Of a stretch of DNA of 64,000 bases, positions 28,843 through 38,129 are shown piece by piece. A model generated the notes under the pieces. The model did no database searches. It saw only the letters and a list, made by a program, of their open reading frames with translations, and was not told the origin of the DNA. The DNA is taken from NCBI RefSeq assembly GCF_003259255.1, contig NZ_QGOL01000013.1, positions 124,001-188,000 of the forward strand, in the 5' to 3' direction. How positions within the stretch are numbered: position 1 is the first letter of the stretch; the number at the start of each line of letters is the position of its first letter. The stretch comes from Algoriphagus litoralis (lineage in GTDB: Bacteria > Bacteroidota > Bacteroidia > Cytophagales > Cyclobacteriaceae). The translations under genes and the position numbers were made by a program.

Positions 28843-29955
28843 ATGACCCAAAATACAAGCAAACTATTCCTCGCGGCTTTATTATTAGTTTTGAGCAATC
28901 TGACTTTTGCCCAGCAAAAAGCCTGGATGCTTGGCCCGTTCGAACGGCCCGAAAATGCCAAGCCGATCATTTCCCCGATTTCAGATACACAGTTTCTGGA
29001 TCCGATGTCCGGCAAAACGGTCAATTGGGAATCGATGGCGACCTTCAATCCCGCAGCGATTGTCCGAAACGGTCAAGTTCATGTAATCTATCGCGCCGAA
29101 GAAAAGCTCGGAGAAAAAGAGATCGGAGGTCATACTTCCCGGTTAGGAATGGCGACTTCATCGGACGGATTTCAGTTTGAGCGTGAAAAAGTTCCTTTTT
29201 TCTATCCTCAGGCTGATTCCCAAAAGGAATTTGAGTGGACAGGCGGAACCGAGGACCCGAGAATCGTGGAGACTGAGGAGGGACTGTTTGTCCTGACCTA
29301 TACCCAATGGAACCGCGAGGTCCCCCGACTGGCCGTGGCCACTTCACGTGATCTGAAAACATGGGAAAAGCACGGTCCGATCTTCCAGGAATGGAAGGAT
29401 GGAAAATACCACCATGTCGAGTCAAAATCCGGTGCTATCGTCACCGAATTGAAAGACGGAAAGCTGGTTGCAGCTAAAATCAAGGGAAAATATTGGATGT
29501 ATTACGGTGTGCCGCACATCTGGCTTGCCACTTCTGATGACTTGGTAAACTGGGTTCCAGTCGAAAATCACGAGGGCAACCGGGTTCCGGTCTTGAGTCC
29601 GCGTCCCGGATTCTTTGACTCTTGGTTGGTGGAAGCTGGTCCACCGCCACTGTTGACCAAAGATGGAATCGTGGTACTTTATAATGCCGGAAACTCTCAG
29701 CAGGTTGGTGTGAAGAATCTTGGAAATCGTGTTTATACAGGAGGGCAGGCCCTTTTTGATGCTTCGGAACCCTGGAAACTTTTGGATCGGGTGACTGCAC
29801 CCTTCATTCAACCCGAATTGCCTTTTGAGAAATCTGGACAATATCCCGAGGGGACGACTTTTCTGGAAGGCTTGGTCTATTTTCAGGGAAAATGGCTGCT
29901 GTATTATGGAACTGCCGACAGCATGGTGGGAGTGGTCAGTGCTCCGGCGAAGTGA
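28843..29955 (+). CDS. glycoside hydrolase family 130 protein, secreted
   Basis: A 370-residue five-bladed beta-propeller enzyme. The signal peptide ends in NLTFAQ (residues 1-24), so it is exported, unlike cytoplasmic GH130 phosphorylases. Family motifs are FNPAAIVRNGQVHVIYRAEE (about 67-86), WTGGTEDPRIVE with the likely catalytic Asp, and WLVEAGPPPLLTKDGIVVLYNAG. GH130 enzymes act on beta-mannosides by phosphorolysis or hydrolysis; exported members are usually hydrolases. No SusCD or other mannan genes adjoin it. The next genes are a two-component system with its own promoter box. Confidence 0.85.
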   Translation: MTQNTSKLFLAALLLVLSNLTFAQQKAWMLGPFERPENAKPIISPISDTQFLDPMSGKTVNWESMATFNPAAIVRNGQVHVIYRAEEKLGEKEIGGHTSRLGMATSSDGFQFEREKVPFFYPQADSQKEFEWTGGTEDPRIVETEEGLFVLTYTQWNREVPRLAVATSRDLKTWEKHGPIFQEWKDGKYHHVESKSGAIVTELKDGKLVAAKIKGKYWMYYGVPHIWLATSDDLVNWVPVENHEGNRVPVLSPRPGFFDSWLVEAGPPPLLTKDGIVVLYNAGNSQQVGVKNLGNRVYTGGQALFDASEPWKLLDRVTAPFIQPELPFEKSGQYPEGTTFLEGLVYFQGKWLLYYGTADSMVGVVSAPAK

Positions 29956-29958
29956 AAA

Positions 29959-29975
29959 GTTAAGTGAATCTTAAG
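29959..29975 (+). promoter_or_regulatory. response-regulator box (two direct repeats, 11-bp period)
   Basis: GTTAAG at 29959 and CTTAAG at 29970 are direct repeats exactly 11 bp apart, 59-75 bp upstream of the response regulator gene. The same motif and period recur four times before the metal efflux gene at 32093-32131. Tandem half-sites one helical turn apart are typical of OmpR/PhoB-family regulators, so autoregulation is likely. Confidence 0.6.
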
Positions 29976-30033
29976 GCTTCAAATCGTTGTTTTCTCGTTG
30001 GATTTTCAAATTTTGTTGCCGTAAATCCATTTT

Positions 30034-30702
30034 ATGCGCATTCTGATAGTAGAAGATGAGCCCGGAATATCCAATTTCCTCAAGCAAGGATTGGAAGAGG
30101 AGGCATTTGCCGTAGATGTGGCGGACAATGGAAAAGAGGGGCTGGAGCTGGCGCTTTCTGGCAATTACGATTTGCTTTTGCTCGACTGGATGCTTCCCGG
30201 CATCAGCGGCATCGAGCTCACCCGTCAGTTTCGGAAAGACTTCCCACAGACGCCGATCATTTTTCTTACTGCCAAAGACACGGTAGACGAGACGGTATTC
30301 GGTCTCCAATCGGGAGCCAATGACTACATCAAAAAGCCATTCCATTTTGAAGAATTGCTGGTGCGAATCCGGGTTCAGCTCCGCGGGAAAACGGATTCGG
30401 AGGAGAAACTGAGTCTGGGGCCAATTTCAATTTTCCCAGATCGGCATCTGGTCCTGAATGGAGAAGAAGAGATTCAGCTTACGCAAAAGGAATTTGCACT
30501 GCTGGAATATCTCGTCCGAAACAAAAACAAGGTGTGCCGCCGAACCCGGATCATCGAAAGTGTCTGGGATATTCACTTTGAATACAATACCGGTGTGATC
30601 GATGTCTTTATCAACTCGCTCCGCAAAAAGCTCAATCTACACATTGATGAGGATTACATTCAGACCATCCGTGGAGTCGGCTATATGGCTAAAGATCTAT
30701 AA
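30034..30702 (+). CDS. OmpR-family response regulator (metal efflux control)
   Basis: A 222-residue two-component regulator. The receiver domain has the acidic pair in IVEDE (Glu7/Asp8), phospho-acceptor Asp51 (LLLLDWMLPG), a Thr at 79 (FLTAKD) and the KPF switch near 101-103. A winged-helix DNA-binding domain occupies about 128-222, ending RGVGYMAKDL. It is 15 bp upstream of its kinase gene. Its position and the repeated TTAAG box before both itself and the CusA-TolC gene make it the likely activator of the metal efflux operon, as CusR/CzcR are elsewhere. Confidence 0.92.
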   Translation: MRILIVEDEPGISNFLKQGLEEEAFAVDVADNGKEGLELALSGNYDLLLLDWMLPGISGIELTRQFRKDFPQTPIIFLTAKDTVDETVFGLQSGANDYIKKPFHFEELLVRIRVQLRGKTDSEEKLSLGPISIFPDRHLVLNGEEEIQLTQKEFALLEYLVRNKNKVCRRTRIIESVWDIHFEYNTGVIDVFINSLRKKLNLHIDEDYIQTIRGVGYMAKDL

Positions 30703-30717
30703 ATACAGTCAAGAACG

Positions 30718-32097
30718 ATGAAACTGGCCTATAAAGAGCGAATCGCAACCCGACTTACCCTAGTGACGGCACTGATCATTTTGGTGGTTTTTGCGGTGAT
30801 TTACCTTGTAGCCAACGTGACTGTCGTGAGGAATATAGATCGCGAACTAGGGCTGGAAACGGACAAGCATAAAGGCGAGATCTTCATGGTCAATGGAGAA
30901 ATTCGGTTTTTGCACAAGGACGAATGGCAGGAGATGGAGCACAGCCAGATTCAGCTTAATCCGATTTTTATCGAGATCGTCGACCTGGAAGGCAAATCCA
31001 TGGATCGATCCCCTAATCTTCGTGAAAATCACCTTAGTTTTTCTCCAGAAAAATCGGCAGAAAAAGAAGCCTGGACCCTGAAAATCGGTGCCAGTGAAGT
31101 ACGACAGATGCAGATTCCGCTCTTCAATGCCGGTAAACTTGAAGGTTACCTCTTGTTGGCCAAGTCATTTGAGGATTCACGGGAGCTCCTGAATAATCTC
31201 CGCAATGTCCTGTTGATCCTCTATCCGATTATTTTGCTTTCGCTCTTTCTTACCATGCGATATCTCGCCGGAAAAAGCATCGAGCCGATCCAAGCCATCA
31301 TCCGAAAAACCAACCAAATCACCCAAAATAATATCAACGAGCGTGTGCCTGAGGCAGATCCCAACGATGAAATCGGCCAACTCACCCGGTCGATCAATGA
31401 ACTCCTGCAACGCTTGGAATCCTCCCTGAACCGTGAAAAACAATTTACCTCAGATGCTTCTCATGAATTGAGGACGCCACTTTCTGTACTGAGAGGAACT
31501 TTGGAAGTGCTGATTCGCAAGCCAAGGACAGCGGAAGAATATGTGGAAAAGATCAAAACCTCCCTTGCCAGCATCGATCGCATGTCGGCGACGATCGATC
31601 AGCTTTTGGCTTTGGCGCGGGAGGAAAAAGGGAAAAATCTCGTCAAGGAAGAATTGGAGCTCATTACATTTTTGGAGGAAATCACCGATCAAACAGCCAC
31701 TGAGCAGGGGCGGAAGATCACCTTCCAATCCCTCTCCGGAATCCCGATCTACGTCAAAGTCAATGAAAAGTCCCTTCAGATGATGTTGAGTAACCTGATC
31801 CAAAATGCAATCAAGTATTCCGATTTCGAATCTGAGGTATTGGTGCGAACAGGGGTCGAAAACAAAATTCCCTTCATTGAAATTTGCGACAAAGGGGTAG
31901 GGATATCTCCTATCCATTTGGAGCGAATTTTCGATCCGTTTTTTCGGGAAAAAGAAGCAATCGACCGCTTGATTCCTGGTACGGGACTAGGATTGGCCAT
32001 TGTGAAGAAACTTGCTCAGGAATCTGCAATCAAGATTTCTGTAGTCAGTGAAAAGGGACAAGGAAGTACGTTTAGACTCGATTTTCCCCTTTCTTAA
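30718..32097 (+). CDS. HAMP-domain sensor histidine kinase
   Basis: A 459-residue inner membrane kinase. TM1 (about 12-34) and TM2 (about 160-180) enclose a periplasmic sensor domain of about 125 residues, followed by a HAMP domain (180-235), the dimerization helix with phospho-His249 (SDASHELRTPL) and an ATPase domain with N box (NLIQNAIKYS), G1 (CDKGVGI), F box (FDPFFRE) and G2 (GTGLGLAIV). The layout is that of CusS-type metal sensors. Its partner is the regulator immediately upstream. The stop codon overlaps the first CTTAAG repeat of the efflux promoter. Confidence 0.92.
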   Translation: MKLAYKERIATRLTLVTALIILVVFAVIYLVANVTVVRNIDRELGLETDKHKGEIFMVNGEIRFLHKDEWQEMEHSQIQLNPIFIEIVDLEGKSMDRSPNLRENHLSFSPEKSAEKEAWTLKIGASEVRQMQIPLFNAGKLEGYLLLAKSFEDSRELLNNLRNVLLILYPIILLSLFLTMRYLAGKSIEPIQAIIRKTNQITQNNINERVPEADPNDEIGQLTRSINELLQRLESSLNREKQFTSDASHELRTPLSVLRGTLEVLIRKPRTAEEYVEKIKTSLASIDRMSATIDQLLALAREEKGKNLVKEELELITFLEEITDQTATEQGRKITFQSLSGIPIYVKVNEKSLQMMLSNLIQNAIKYSDFESEVLVRTGVENKIPFIEICDKGVGISPIHLERIFDPFFREKEAIDRLIPGTGLGLAIVKKLAQESAIKISVVSEKGQGSTFRLDFPLS

Positions 32098-32131
32098 GCA
32101 AATCTTAAGAATCCCCTAAGGCAGGATTAAG
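32093..32131 (+). promoter_or_regulatory. four direct repeats of the response-regulator box
   Basis: CTTAAG (32093), CTTAAG (32104), CCTAAG (32115) and ATTAAG (32126) recur with an exact 11-bp period, beginning inside the last codons of the kinase gene and ending 38 bp before the CusA-TolC start. This is the expected arrangement for tandem binding of OmpR-family dimers and matches the pair at 29959-29975. Confidence 0.7.
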
Positions 32132-32169
32132 GCTGAACTCAGACCTTCGGGTTTAAATTCTACAAGTTC

Positions 32170-35100
32170 ATGCTAGACCGCATTATCCAATGGAGTATTG
32201 GCAACAAGCTCATCATTTTCATTTTTATTGCCGTTTGGTTGGGTTTTGGGATTTACGCCCTCTCCAATTTGCCCATCGGAGCCGTACCCGACGTCACCAA
32301 TAACCAAGTCCAAGTCATCACCACTTCCCGCAATCTGGCTACTGAGGATGTGGAAAAATACCTCACCTATCCGGTAGAGCTGGAGATGGCCAACCTCCCT
32401 GGGGTGAAGGAAATCAGGTCGGTTTCCAAGTTTGGACTCTCGGTGGTGACCATAGTTTTCGAAGAAGAGTTGGGGACCTACCTACCCCGTCAGCTGATTT
32501 CTGAGCGCTTGATAATGGCACAGGAGCGGATTCCGCAGGGTTTTGGGACTCCATTTATGGGGCCGATTTCTACAGGATTGGGAGAGATCTACCAATACGT
32601 CATTGATGTCAAGCCCGGATATGAAGACAAGTATTCGATCACTGACCTGCGCACCATTCAGGACTGGGTGGTTCGGAGACAATTGGCCGGAATTCAGGGA
32701 GTAGTCGAAATCAATACTTGGGGTGGATTTCTCAAGCAATACGAAGTAGCAATCAATCCTGACCGGCTGAAGGGGATGGATATCAATCTTGCTTCGGTCT
32801 ATGAGGTTTTGAGTAAAAATAATTCTGTCGCTGGAGGAAGCTATATCGAAAAGACCAACGAAAGCTTTTTCATCCGTGGAGAAGGTTTGGTGACGAGTCT
32901 GGAGGATATAGGCAATATCGTAGTGGATGTCAGAAATGGCACCCCTGTTTTCATTCGGGATATTGCTGAAGTCAGATTTGGACATGCCAATCGATTTGGA
33001 GCAATCACTGCCAACGGGGAGGGAGAAAAAGTATTGGGGCAGGTCATGATGCTCAAAGGAGCGGATGGCAAAGGAACCATCGATCGTGTCAAAGCACGGA
33101 TCGCCGAAATGGAAAATACGCTACCTGAAGGGGTGGTGATCAACGGCTTTTTGGATCGGTCCGAACTGATCGATCGGACGACCTTTACCATTGCGGAGAA
33201 CCTTATTTTGGGCTGCTTGATTGTGGTTTTTGTCGTGGTCCTGCTGCTCGGCAACTTTCGATCCGGCTTGGTAGTGGCTTCGGTGATCCCTTTGAGTTTA
33301 CTTTTTGCGCTTTCGCTGATGTACATCTTCGGTGTCGATGCCAACTTGATGAGTTTGGGAGCGATTGATTTTGGAATTATTATCGATGGTGCGGTGATCA
33401 TCGTCGAGTACATTGCTTACCGATTTACCCGATCTACGGAGCTTTTTCAGGGACTTAGTAAAAGTGAAAAACAGATCGAGAAAGATAAAATCGCATTCTC
33501 TGGGGCTTCCAAGATGATGCATTCGGCGATTTTTGGGCAGATCATCATCATTATTGTATTTATTCCCATTCTTTCACTTTCTGGAGTAGAAGGGAAAATG
33601 TTCCGACCTATGGCTGAAGTGTTCAGCTTTGCCCTCATCGGTGCGATGATTTTGGGTTTGACTTATGTACCGGTAGTATCCTCACTTTTCCTCAAATCAG
33701 AAGCACCTGGACCCAGAAATGTGTCTGTCCGCCTGATTAATTTCCTGAACAAAATCTATGAGCCTACGCTGAATTGGGCTTTGAAGCATTCCAAAGCTGT
33801 ATTGGCTGGAGCAGCTGCGATTCTTATCGCTGCATTTGCACTTTTTTCAACCATGGGATCTGAGTTTGTCCCAACTCTGGATGAAGGGGACTTTGTCATT
33901 CAGCCGGTGTTGAAGACTGGGACCACGCTTTCCAATACGGTCGAAACGGTGACCAAAATGGAAGAGATTCTGATGAAATTCCCTGAAGTGAATCAGGTCG
34001 TCACCCGAATCGGTGCAGCCGAAATCCCCACTGACCCCATGTCTATGGAGGAAAGTGATGTGATTGTGACGCTGCATCCTCCCTCTGAATGGACGACTGT
34101 CGAGACCAAAGATGAATTGGCCGAGGAGTTTAAAATAGCACTGGAAGCGATCCCTGGATTGGATTTTGAGTTTACCCAGCCGATCGAGATGCGATTCAAT
34201 GAATTGATTACTGGTGTCCGGGCAGATTTGGCGATCAAGGTTTTTGGAGAAGATTTGGAGGTCTTGCTGGAGACAGCAGAGGAAATAGAGGCTGCCATTC
34301 AAGGCGTAGAGGGTGCCGCTGACATTATTCTGGAGAAAGTCGATGGCCTTCCTCAGATGAAAATCGAATACGACCGCGCCAAGATTGCCAAGTATGGCTT
34401 GAATGTGGAAGACTTGAATCAGGTCGTTACCATGGGTTTTGCAGGATTGAGTACAGGGACGGTTTTCGAAGGTGAAAAACAGTTTGACTTAGTCGTACGG
34501 TTTGCGGAGCCTTTCCGCAAGGATATCATTCATCTCGAAAACGCCTCCATCCAAGTTCCTACAGGAGGAAGTGTTCCCCTTCACGAATTAGCCAAAATCT
34601 CCTATACCAAAGGCCCAGCCAAGATCTCCAGAGACAACACTCAGCGGCGGATCGTGATCGGGGTGAATGTACGTAACCGAGATCTGCAGTCCGTGGTCGA
34701 TGACATCCAGGGGATTGTCTCGAAGATCAACATTCCGGAAGGCTATCGGGTGGATTATGGGGGGCAGTTTGAAAACTTGCAGCAAGCCCGAAACCGCTTG
34801 ATGATTGCCGTTCCTGTGGCCCTTATTCTGATTTTTATCCTGTTGTATTTCGCGTTTTCCTCTTCCCGGGATGCCTTTATGATTTATACCGCAATTCCCT
34901 TTTCGGCAATTGGCGGAATCCTGCTCCTGTGGATCAGAGATATGCCTTTTAGTATTTCTGCAGGTGTGGGTTTCATTGCACTCTTTGGCATCGCCGTCCT
35001 CAATGGGATCGTCATGATCGAACACTTCAAATCTATGAAAGACAAATTCACTTCCATCCGGGAGCTCGTGATCGTGGGTGCCAAAGAGCGATTGCGTCCG

Positions 35101-36492
35101 GTTTTGCTGACTGCTTCGGCTGCTGCGCTGGGATTTTTACCGATGGCAGTTTCAGGTTCGGCAGGTGCTGAGGTACAGCGCCCATTGGCGACAGTGGTCG
35201 TTGGTGGGTTGATTTCTGCCACTTTGCTGACCTTAGTTGTGTTGCCGGTTTTATACGTGCTGTTTAATTCCCAAAAAGGGAGTGGAAATAAACTTCCCAA
35301 ATCAGCACTTATGGTTTTGGGTCTTTTTGTAGGGTTTTCTTTTCCGGCTTTTTCTCAGACTGAAGTACAAAAGCTAACACTTGATCAGGCTCTGGAAATT
35401 GCTCAGCAGCAAAATCTTGGAATTCAGGCTGCGGAAAAAGGTCTGGAATCAGCCGCCGCCCGATCCCGCTCTGCTTGGAATGTCGGCAAAACTGAAGTCT
35501 ATTATGGTGCTGACCAAAATGATATCGCGGAAAATGGATTTTACAACCGGGTCTGGGGAGTACGTCAGAGTTTTGCTTTTCCCTCAGTCTATGCTGCGCA
35601 AAAGAATGTACTTGAAGCTATGGAAATGCAGGAATCCGCTCGCTTTCAATTGAGTAATCGCCTGCTCAAAAAAGAGATCAGTCAAGCCTTCGTCACTGCG
35701 TTGTACTGGAAAGAATTGGAGCAGAATTACAGTTTCCTCGACAGTCTGTATGGGGAATTTGCAAGGGCTGCTACGCGAAGGCTGGAGACCGGAGAGTCCA
35801 ACCTGCTGGAAAAACTCACAGCAGAGAGTAAGCTTCGGGAGATCGGATTGAAGAAAGCGGAAGCCAGCCGAAGCTTTGAAATTGCTAAAAACGGGCTTCG
35901 ACAGCTATTGAATATCGAAGGAGAAGTAGAGTTGGTAGCTGAGTCATTTGATTTCTCAGAAGCGGTGGATTTGGCGAATCATCCTTCGCTGCTTTTATAT
36001 GAGTCAGCCTATCTCGAGGCAGAAAGTCAGGTAAAAGTCGATCGGCGATTATTGCTGCCCGATCTGAATGTGGACCTTTTCAGGGGAACCAATCCCGAAC
36101 CAGGTGCTAAAGTTTATCCGGGTTTTCAGGCCGGAGTGGGAATTCCTTTGTTTTTTGGCTCCCAAAGTGCAAAAGTAAAAGCCGGAAAATTTCAGCAGGA
36201 GCAAATTATGCTGGAGGCAGAAGCCTACAAACAAAAGCTAGAGACCAACGCTTCCAATATCCAAACTACTTTGGCCCAAAATAAACAGGTCATCGACTAC
36301 TATGAATCCGAAGGGTTGCAGCTGTCGACCCAATTGCGTGAACAAGCCATTCGCTCCTATAAGGAAGGCGAAATTGACTTTCTCCAATACGTCCAGCTGA
36401 TTGAAAACTCCCGGGGTATCACCCTGCAGTACCTTCAGGCCAAACTGGATTTTCAACTCAATCAATTAGAACTTATTTATCTCAATAACTGA
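32170..36492 (+). CDS. CusA/CzcA heavy-metal RND permease fused to a TolC domain
   Basis: A 1440-residue fusion. Residues 1-1035 are a complete heavy-metal RND permease, with the subfamily signature DFGIIIDGAVIIVEY in TM4 and a second-half TM set ending VLPVLYVLFNSQ. Residues 1047-1062 form a hydrophobic segment ending AFSQ that looks like an internal signal peptide. Residues about 1065-1440 are a TolC-type outer membrane factor (LTLDQALEIAQQQNLGI). Normal CusA proteins have about 1050 residues. Such fusions are known from Bacteroidota annotation. The protein exports Cu, Ag, Zn, Co or Cd with the adaptor encoded next; which metal cannot be told. The reading frame is continuous. Confidence 0.93.
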   Translation: MLDRIIQWSIGNKLIIFIFIAVWLGFGIYALSNLPIGAVPDVTNNQVQVITTSRNLATEDVEKYLTYPVELEMANLPGVKEIRSVSKFGLSVVTIVFEEELGTYLPRQLISERLIMAQERIPQGFGTPFMGPISTGLGEIYQYVIDVKPGYEDKYSITDLRTIQDWVVRRQLAGIQGVVEINTWGGFLKQYEVAINPDRLKGMDINLASVYEVLSKNNSVAGGSYIEKTNESFFIRGEGLVTSLEDIGNIVVDVRNGTPVFIRDIAEVRFGHANRFGAITANGEGEKVLGQVMMLKGADGKGTIDRVKARIAEMENTLPEGVVINGFLDRSELIDRTTFTIAENLILGCLIVVFVVVLLLGNFRSGLVVASVIPLSLLFALSLMYIFGVDANLMSLGAIDFGIIIDGAVIIVEYIAYRFTRSTELFQGLSKSEKQIEKDKIAFSGASKMMHSAIFGQIIIIIVFIPILSLSGVEGKMFRPMAEVFSFALIGAMILGLTYVPVVSSLFLKSEAPGPRNVSVRLINFLNKIYEPTLNWALKHSKAVLAGAAAILIAAFALFSTMGSEFVPTLDEGDFVIQPVLKTGTTLSNTVETVTKMEEILMKFPEVNQVVTRIGAAEIPTDPMSMEESDVIVTLHPPSEWTTVETKDELAEEFKIALEAIPGLDFEFTQPIEMRFNELITGVRADLAIKVFGEDLEVLLETAEEIEAAIQGVEGAADIILEKVDGLPQMKIEYDRAKIAKYGLNVEDLNQVVTMGFAGLSTGTVFEGEKQFDLVVRFAEPFRKDIIHLENASIQVPTGGSVPLHELAKISYTKGPAKISRDNTQRRIVIGVNVRNRDLQSVVDDIQGIVSKINIPEGYRVDYGGQFENLQQARNRLMIAVPVALILIFILLYFAFSSSRDAFMIYTAIPFSAIGGILLLWIRDMPFSISAGVGFIALFGIAVLNGIVMIEHFKSMKDKFTSIRELVIVGAKERLRPVLLTASAAALGFLPMAVSGSAGAEVQRPLATVVVGGLISATLLTLVVLPVLYVLFNSQKGSGNKLPKSALMVLGLFVGFSFPAFSQTEVQKLTLDQALEIAQQQNLGIQAAEKGLESAAARSRSAWNVGKTEVYYGADQNDIAENGFYNRVWGVRQSFAFPSVYAAQKNVLEAMEMQESARFQLSNRLLKKEISQAFVTALYWKELEQNYSFLDSLYGEFARAATRRLETGESNLLEKLTAESKLREIGLKKAEASRSFEIAKNGLRQLLNIEGEVELVAESFDFSEAVDLANHPSLLLYESAYLEAESQVKVDRRLLLPDLNVDLFRGTNPEPGAKVYPGFQAGVGIPLFFGSQSAKVKAGKFQQEQIMLEAEAYKQKLETNASNIQTTLAQNKQVIDYYESEGLQLSTQLREQAIRSYKEGEIDFLQYVQLIENSRGITLQYLQAKLDFQLNQLELIYLNN

Positions 36493-37649
36493 TGCAAGCG
36501 ATTCGATCAAACTATTATAGCTTGGGCCTTTTCGCCCTGATTTTGGGGATTTTTTCAGGCTGTGGAAAATCTGAACCCTCGGGAGGGGATGGGATAGAAG
36601 TCTCCGAAGCGCCAGAGGGATCGTCGGAATTATACCTGACCGAGGAGCAGTTCAATACCATGAAAATGGAGTGGGGTAGCCCGGTCCAAGGGGAATTTTC
36701 CGAAGTAATCAATGTGCAGGGAACAGTCAAAGTGCCCGTTGAGGGCATGCAGGAAATATCGGCCTATTTTGGCGGATATGTGAGTGAGATAAGCTTGGTA
36801 GAAGGTCAGACAGTTCGAAGAGGGCAAACGCTTTTTTACCTGGAAAATCCCGATTTCATCCGCTTGCAGCAGGATTACCTTGAGACGACAAGTCAACTGG
36901 CGTATCTGAAATCAGAGTTTGAACGGCAAAAGACACTTTTTGCAGAGCAGATATCTGCGCAGAAAAACTTCCTCAAAGCCGAAGCGGACTACCTCGGTGC
37001 TTTAGCGCGAAGCCAAAGCCTCAAAAAACAGCTGGGTCTGATTAATATCAATACAGACCAACTTACCCCTGAATCGATTCGATCCAAAGTTCCTGTCCTT
37101 TCGCCAGTCAACGGGTTTGTGGAGGAGGTTTTTGTGGTCCCGGGTCAGTTTCTTCCAGCTTCCGGCAAAGCCATTTCTTTATTGAATAAGGATCATTTGC
37201 ATATCGAATTGATTCTTTTTGAAAAGGATGCCGCACAAATCTCCGTTGGCCAGAAGTTGAGCTTTACCCTGCCGGATGTGTCGGGCAAAGACTATTTGGC
37301 AGAAATCCATGTCGTAGGGCAATCTGTCAATGAACAGCGGCAGATCAATGTCCATGCAGATCTCCTGGACGAAAAACAGGGAAAGCAGCTGTTTCCTGGG
37401 ATGTTTGTTCAGGCTACAATTCAACTGGATCCGCAGCAGTCCTGGGCACTTCCTTCCGATGCTTTGGTGGAGTCCGATGGGGAATATTTTGTTTTGGTTC
37501 AAAAAGGCAAAACCGAACAAGGCTATCGCTTGGAGCGGGTCAAAGTCAATCCGGGAGTGCAGAATAAAGCAATGACCGCAATAGAACCTGTTCCCGGTCT
37601 GGATGAATCCATCATTGTGTTGGTTAAAGGCGGATTTAATCTGCTTTGA
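36492..37649 (+). CDS. metal efflux RND periplasmic adaptor (CusB/CzcB-type lipoprotein)
   Basis: A 385-residue adaptor whose signal peptide ends in a lipobox, IFSGCGKSEP (Cys24). The mature protein has beta-barrel, barrel-sandwich (ISAYFGGYVSEISLVEGQTV and VPVLSPVNGFVEEVFVVPGQ) and helical hairpin domains of the CusB/CzcB type. The start codon overlaps the stop of the permease-TolC gene (TGATG), so the two are translationally coupled. It would bridge the permease and TolC parts made from the fused gene. Confidence 0.92.
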   Translation: MQAIRSNYYSLGLFALILGIFSGCGKSEPSGGDGIEVSEAPEGSSELYLTEEQFNTMKMEWGSPVQGEFSEVINVQGTVKVPVEGMQEISAYFGGYVSEISLVEGQTVRRGQTLFYLENPDFIRLQQDYLETTSQLAYLKSEFERQKTLFAEQISAQKNFLKAEADYLGALARSQSLKKQLGLININTDQLTPESIRSKVPVLSPVNGFVEEVFVVPGQFLPASGKAISLLNKDHLHIELILFEKDAAQISVGQKLSFTLPDVSGKDYLAEIHVVGQSVNEQRQINVHADLLDEKQGKQLFPGMFVQATIQLDPQQSWALPSDALVESDGEYFVLVQKGKTEQGYRLERVKVNPGVQNKAMTAIEPVPGLDESIIVLVKGGFNLL

Positions 37650-38040
37650 GTGGGATGAATTGGAACGAGGCATTAGTGAGTTCACTGTGAGTTCAACCCA
37701 CAATTAATTTAGGCTTTAGCCAAATTTTTTTTCAAGATTTGGTTAAAGCCCTACTACCAATACTATCTAATCCAATGGACTAACCAAGTGGAGGAATATT
37801 GATCTACTGGCATTGTGGTGGACAACCAATTTTTTTAAAAAAGTCTTCCCCATTTCGAGTCGCTTTGTTTAAAAAAGCTCCAATCGCTACTTGATTTTTA
37901 GAAAAAAGGGCCTTGAGGGGCGATTTGAAATGTTTAATATTTATATACATTTTTTCTTAACCTGATTTTAATAATTCCTACACATTTCAGGCAATGTTAA
38001 GAAATTAAAATGGGCTATTTTGATTAATTTGAGACTATTT

Positions 38041-38085
38041 ATTCACTTTTTGAGCGAGTTAACAATGAATTAATTCACTTTTTGA
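38041..38085 (+). promoter_or_regulatory. direct repeat pair upstream of SusC
   Basis: ATTCACTTTTTGA occurs identically at 38041-38053 and 38073-38085, 32 bp apart, which is about three helical turns. TTAAC follows each copy at slightly different distances. It ends 37 bp before the -7 box and could bind an activator on one face of the DNA. Confidence 0.45.
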
Positions 38086-38121
38086 TAAAGTCGGATTAAC
38101 GCCAGCGGAACAGAGGAAGTA

Positions 38122-38129
38122 TAGCTTTG
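38122..38129 (+). promoter_or_regulatory. -7 promoter element of the SusCD operon
   Basis: TAGCTTTG matches TAnnTTTG, 49 bp upstream of the SusC ATG. No TTTG at the standard -33 spacing is seen, which would fit an activator-dependent promoter. Confidence 0.5.
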
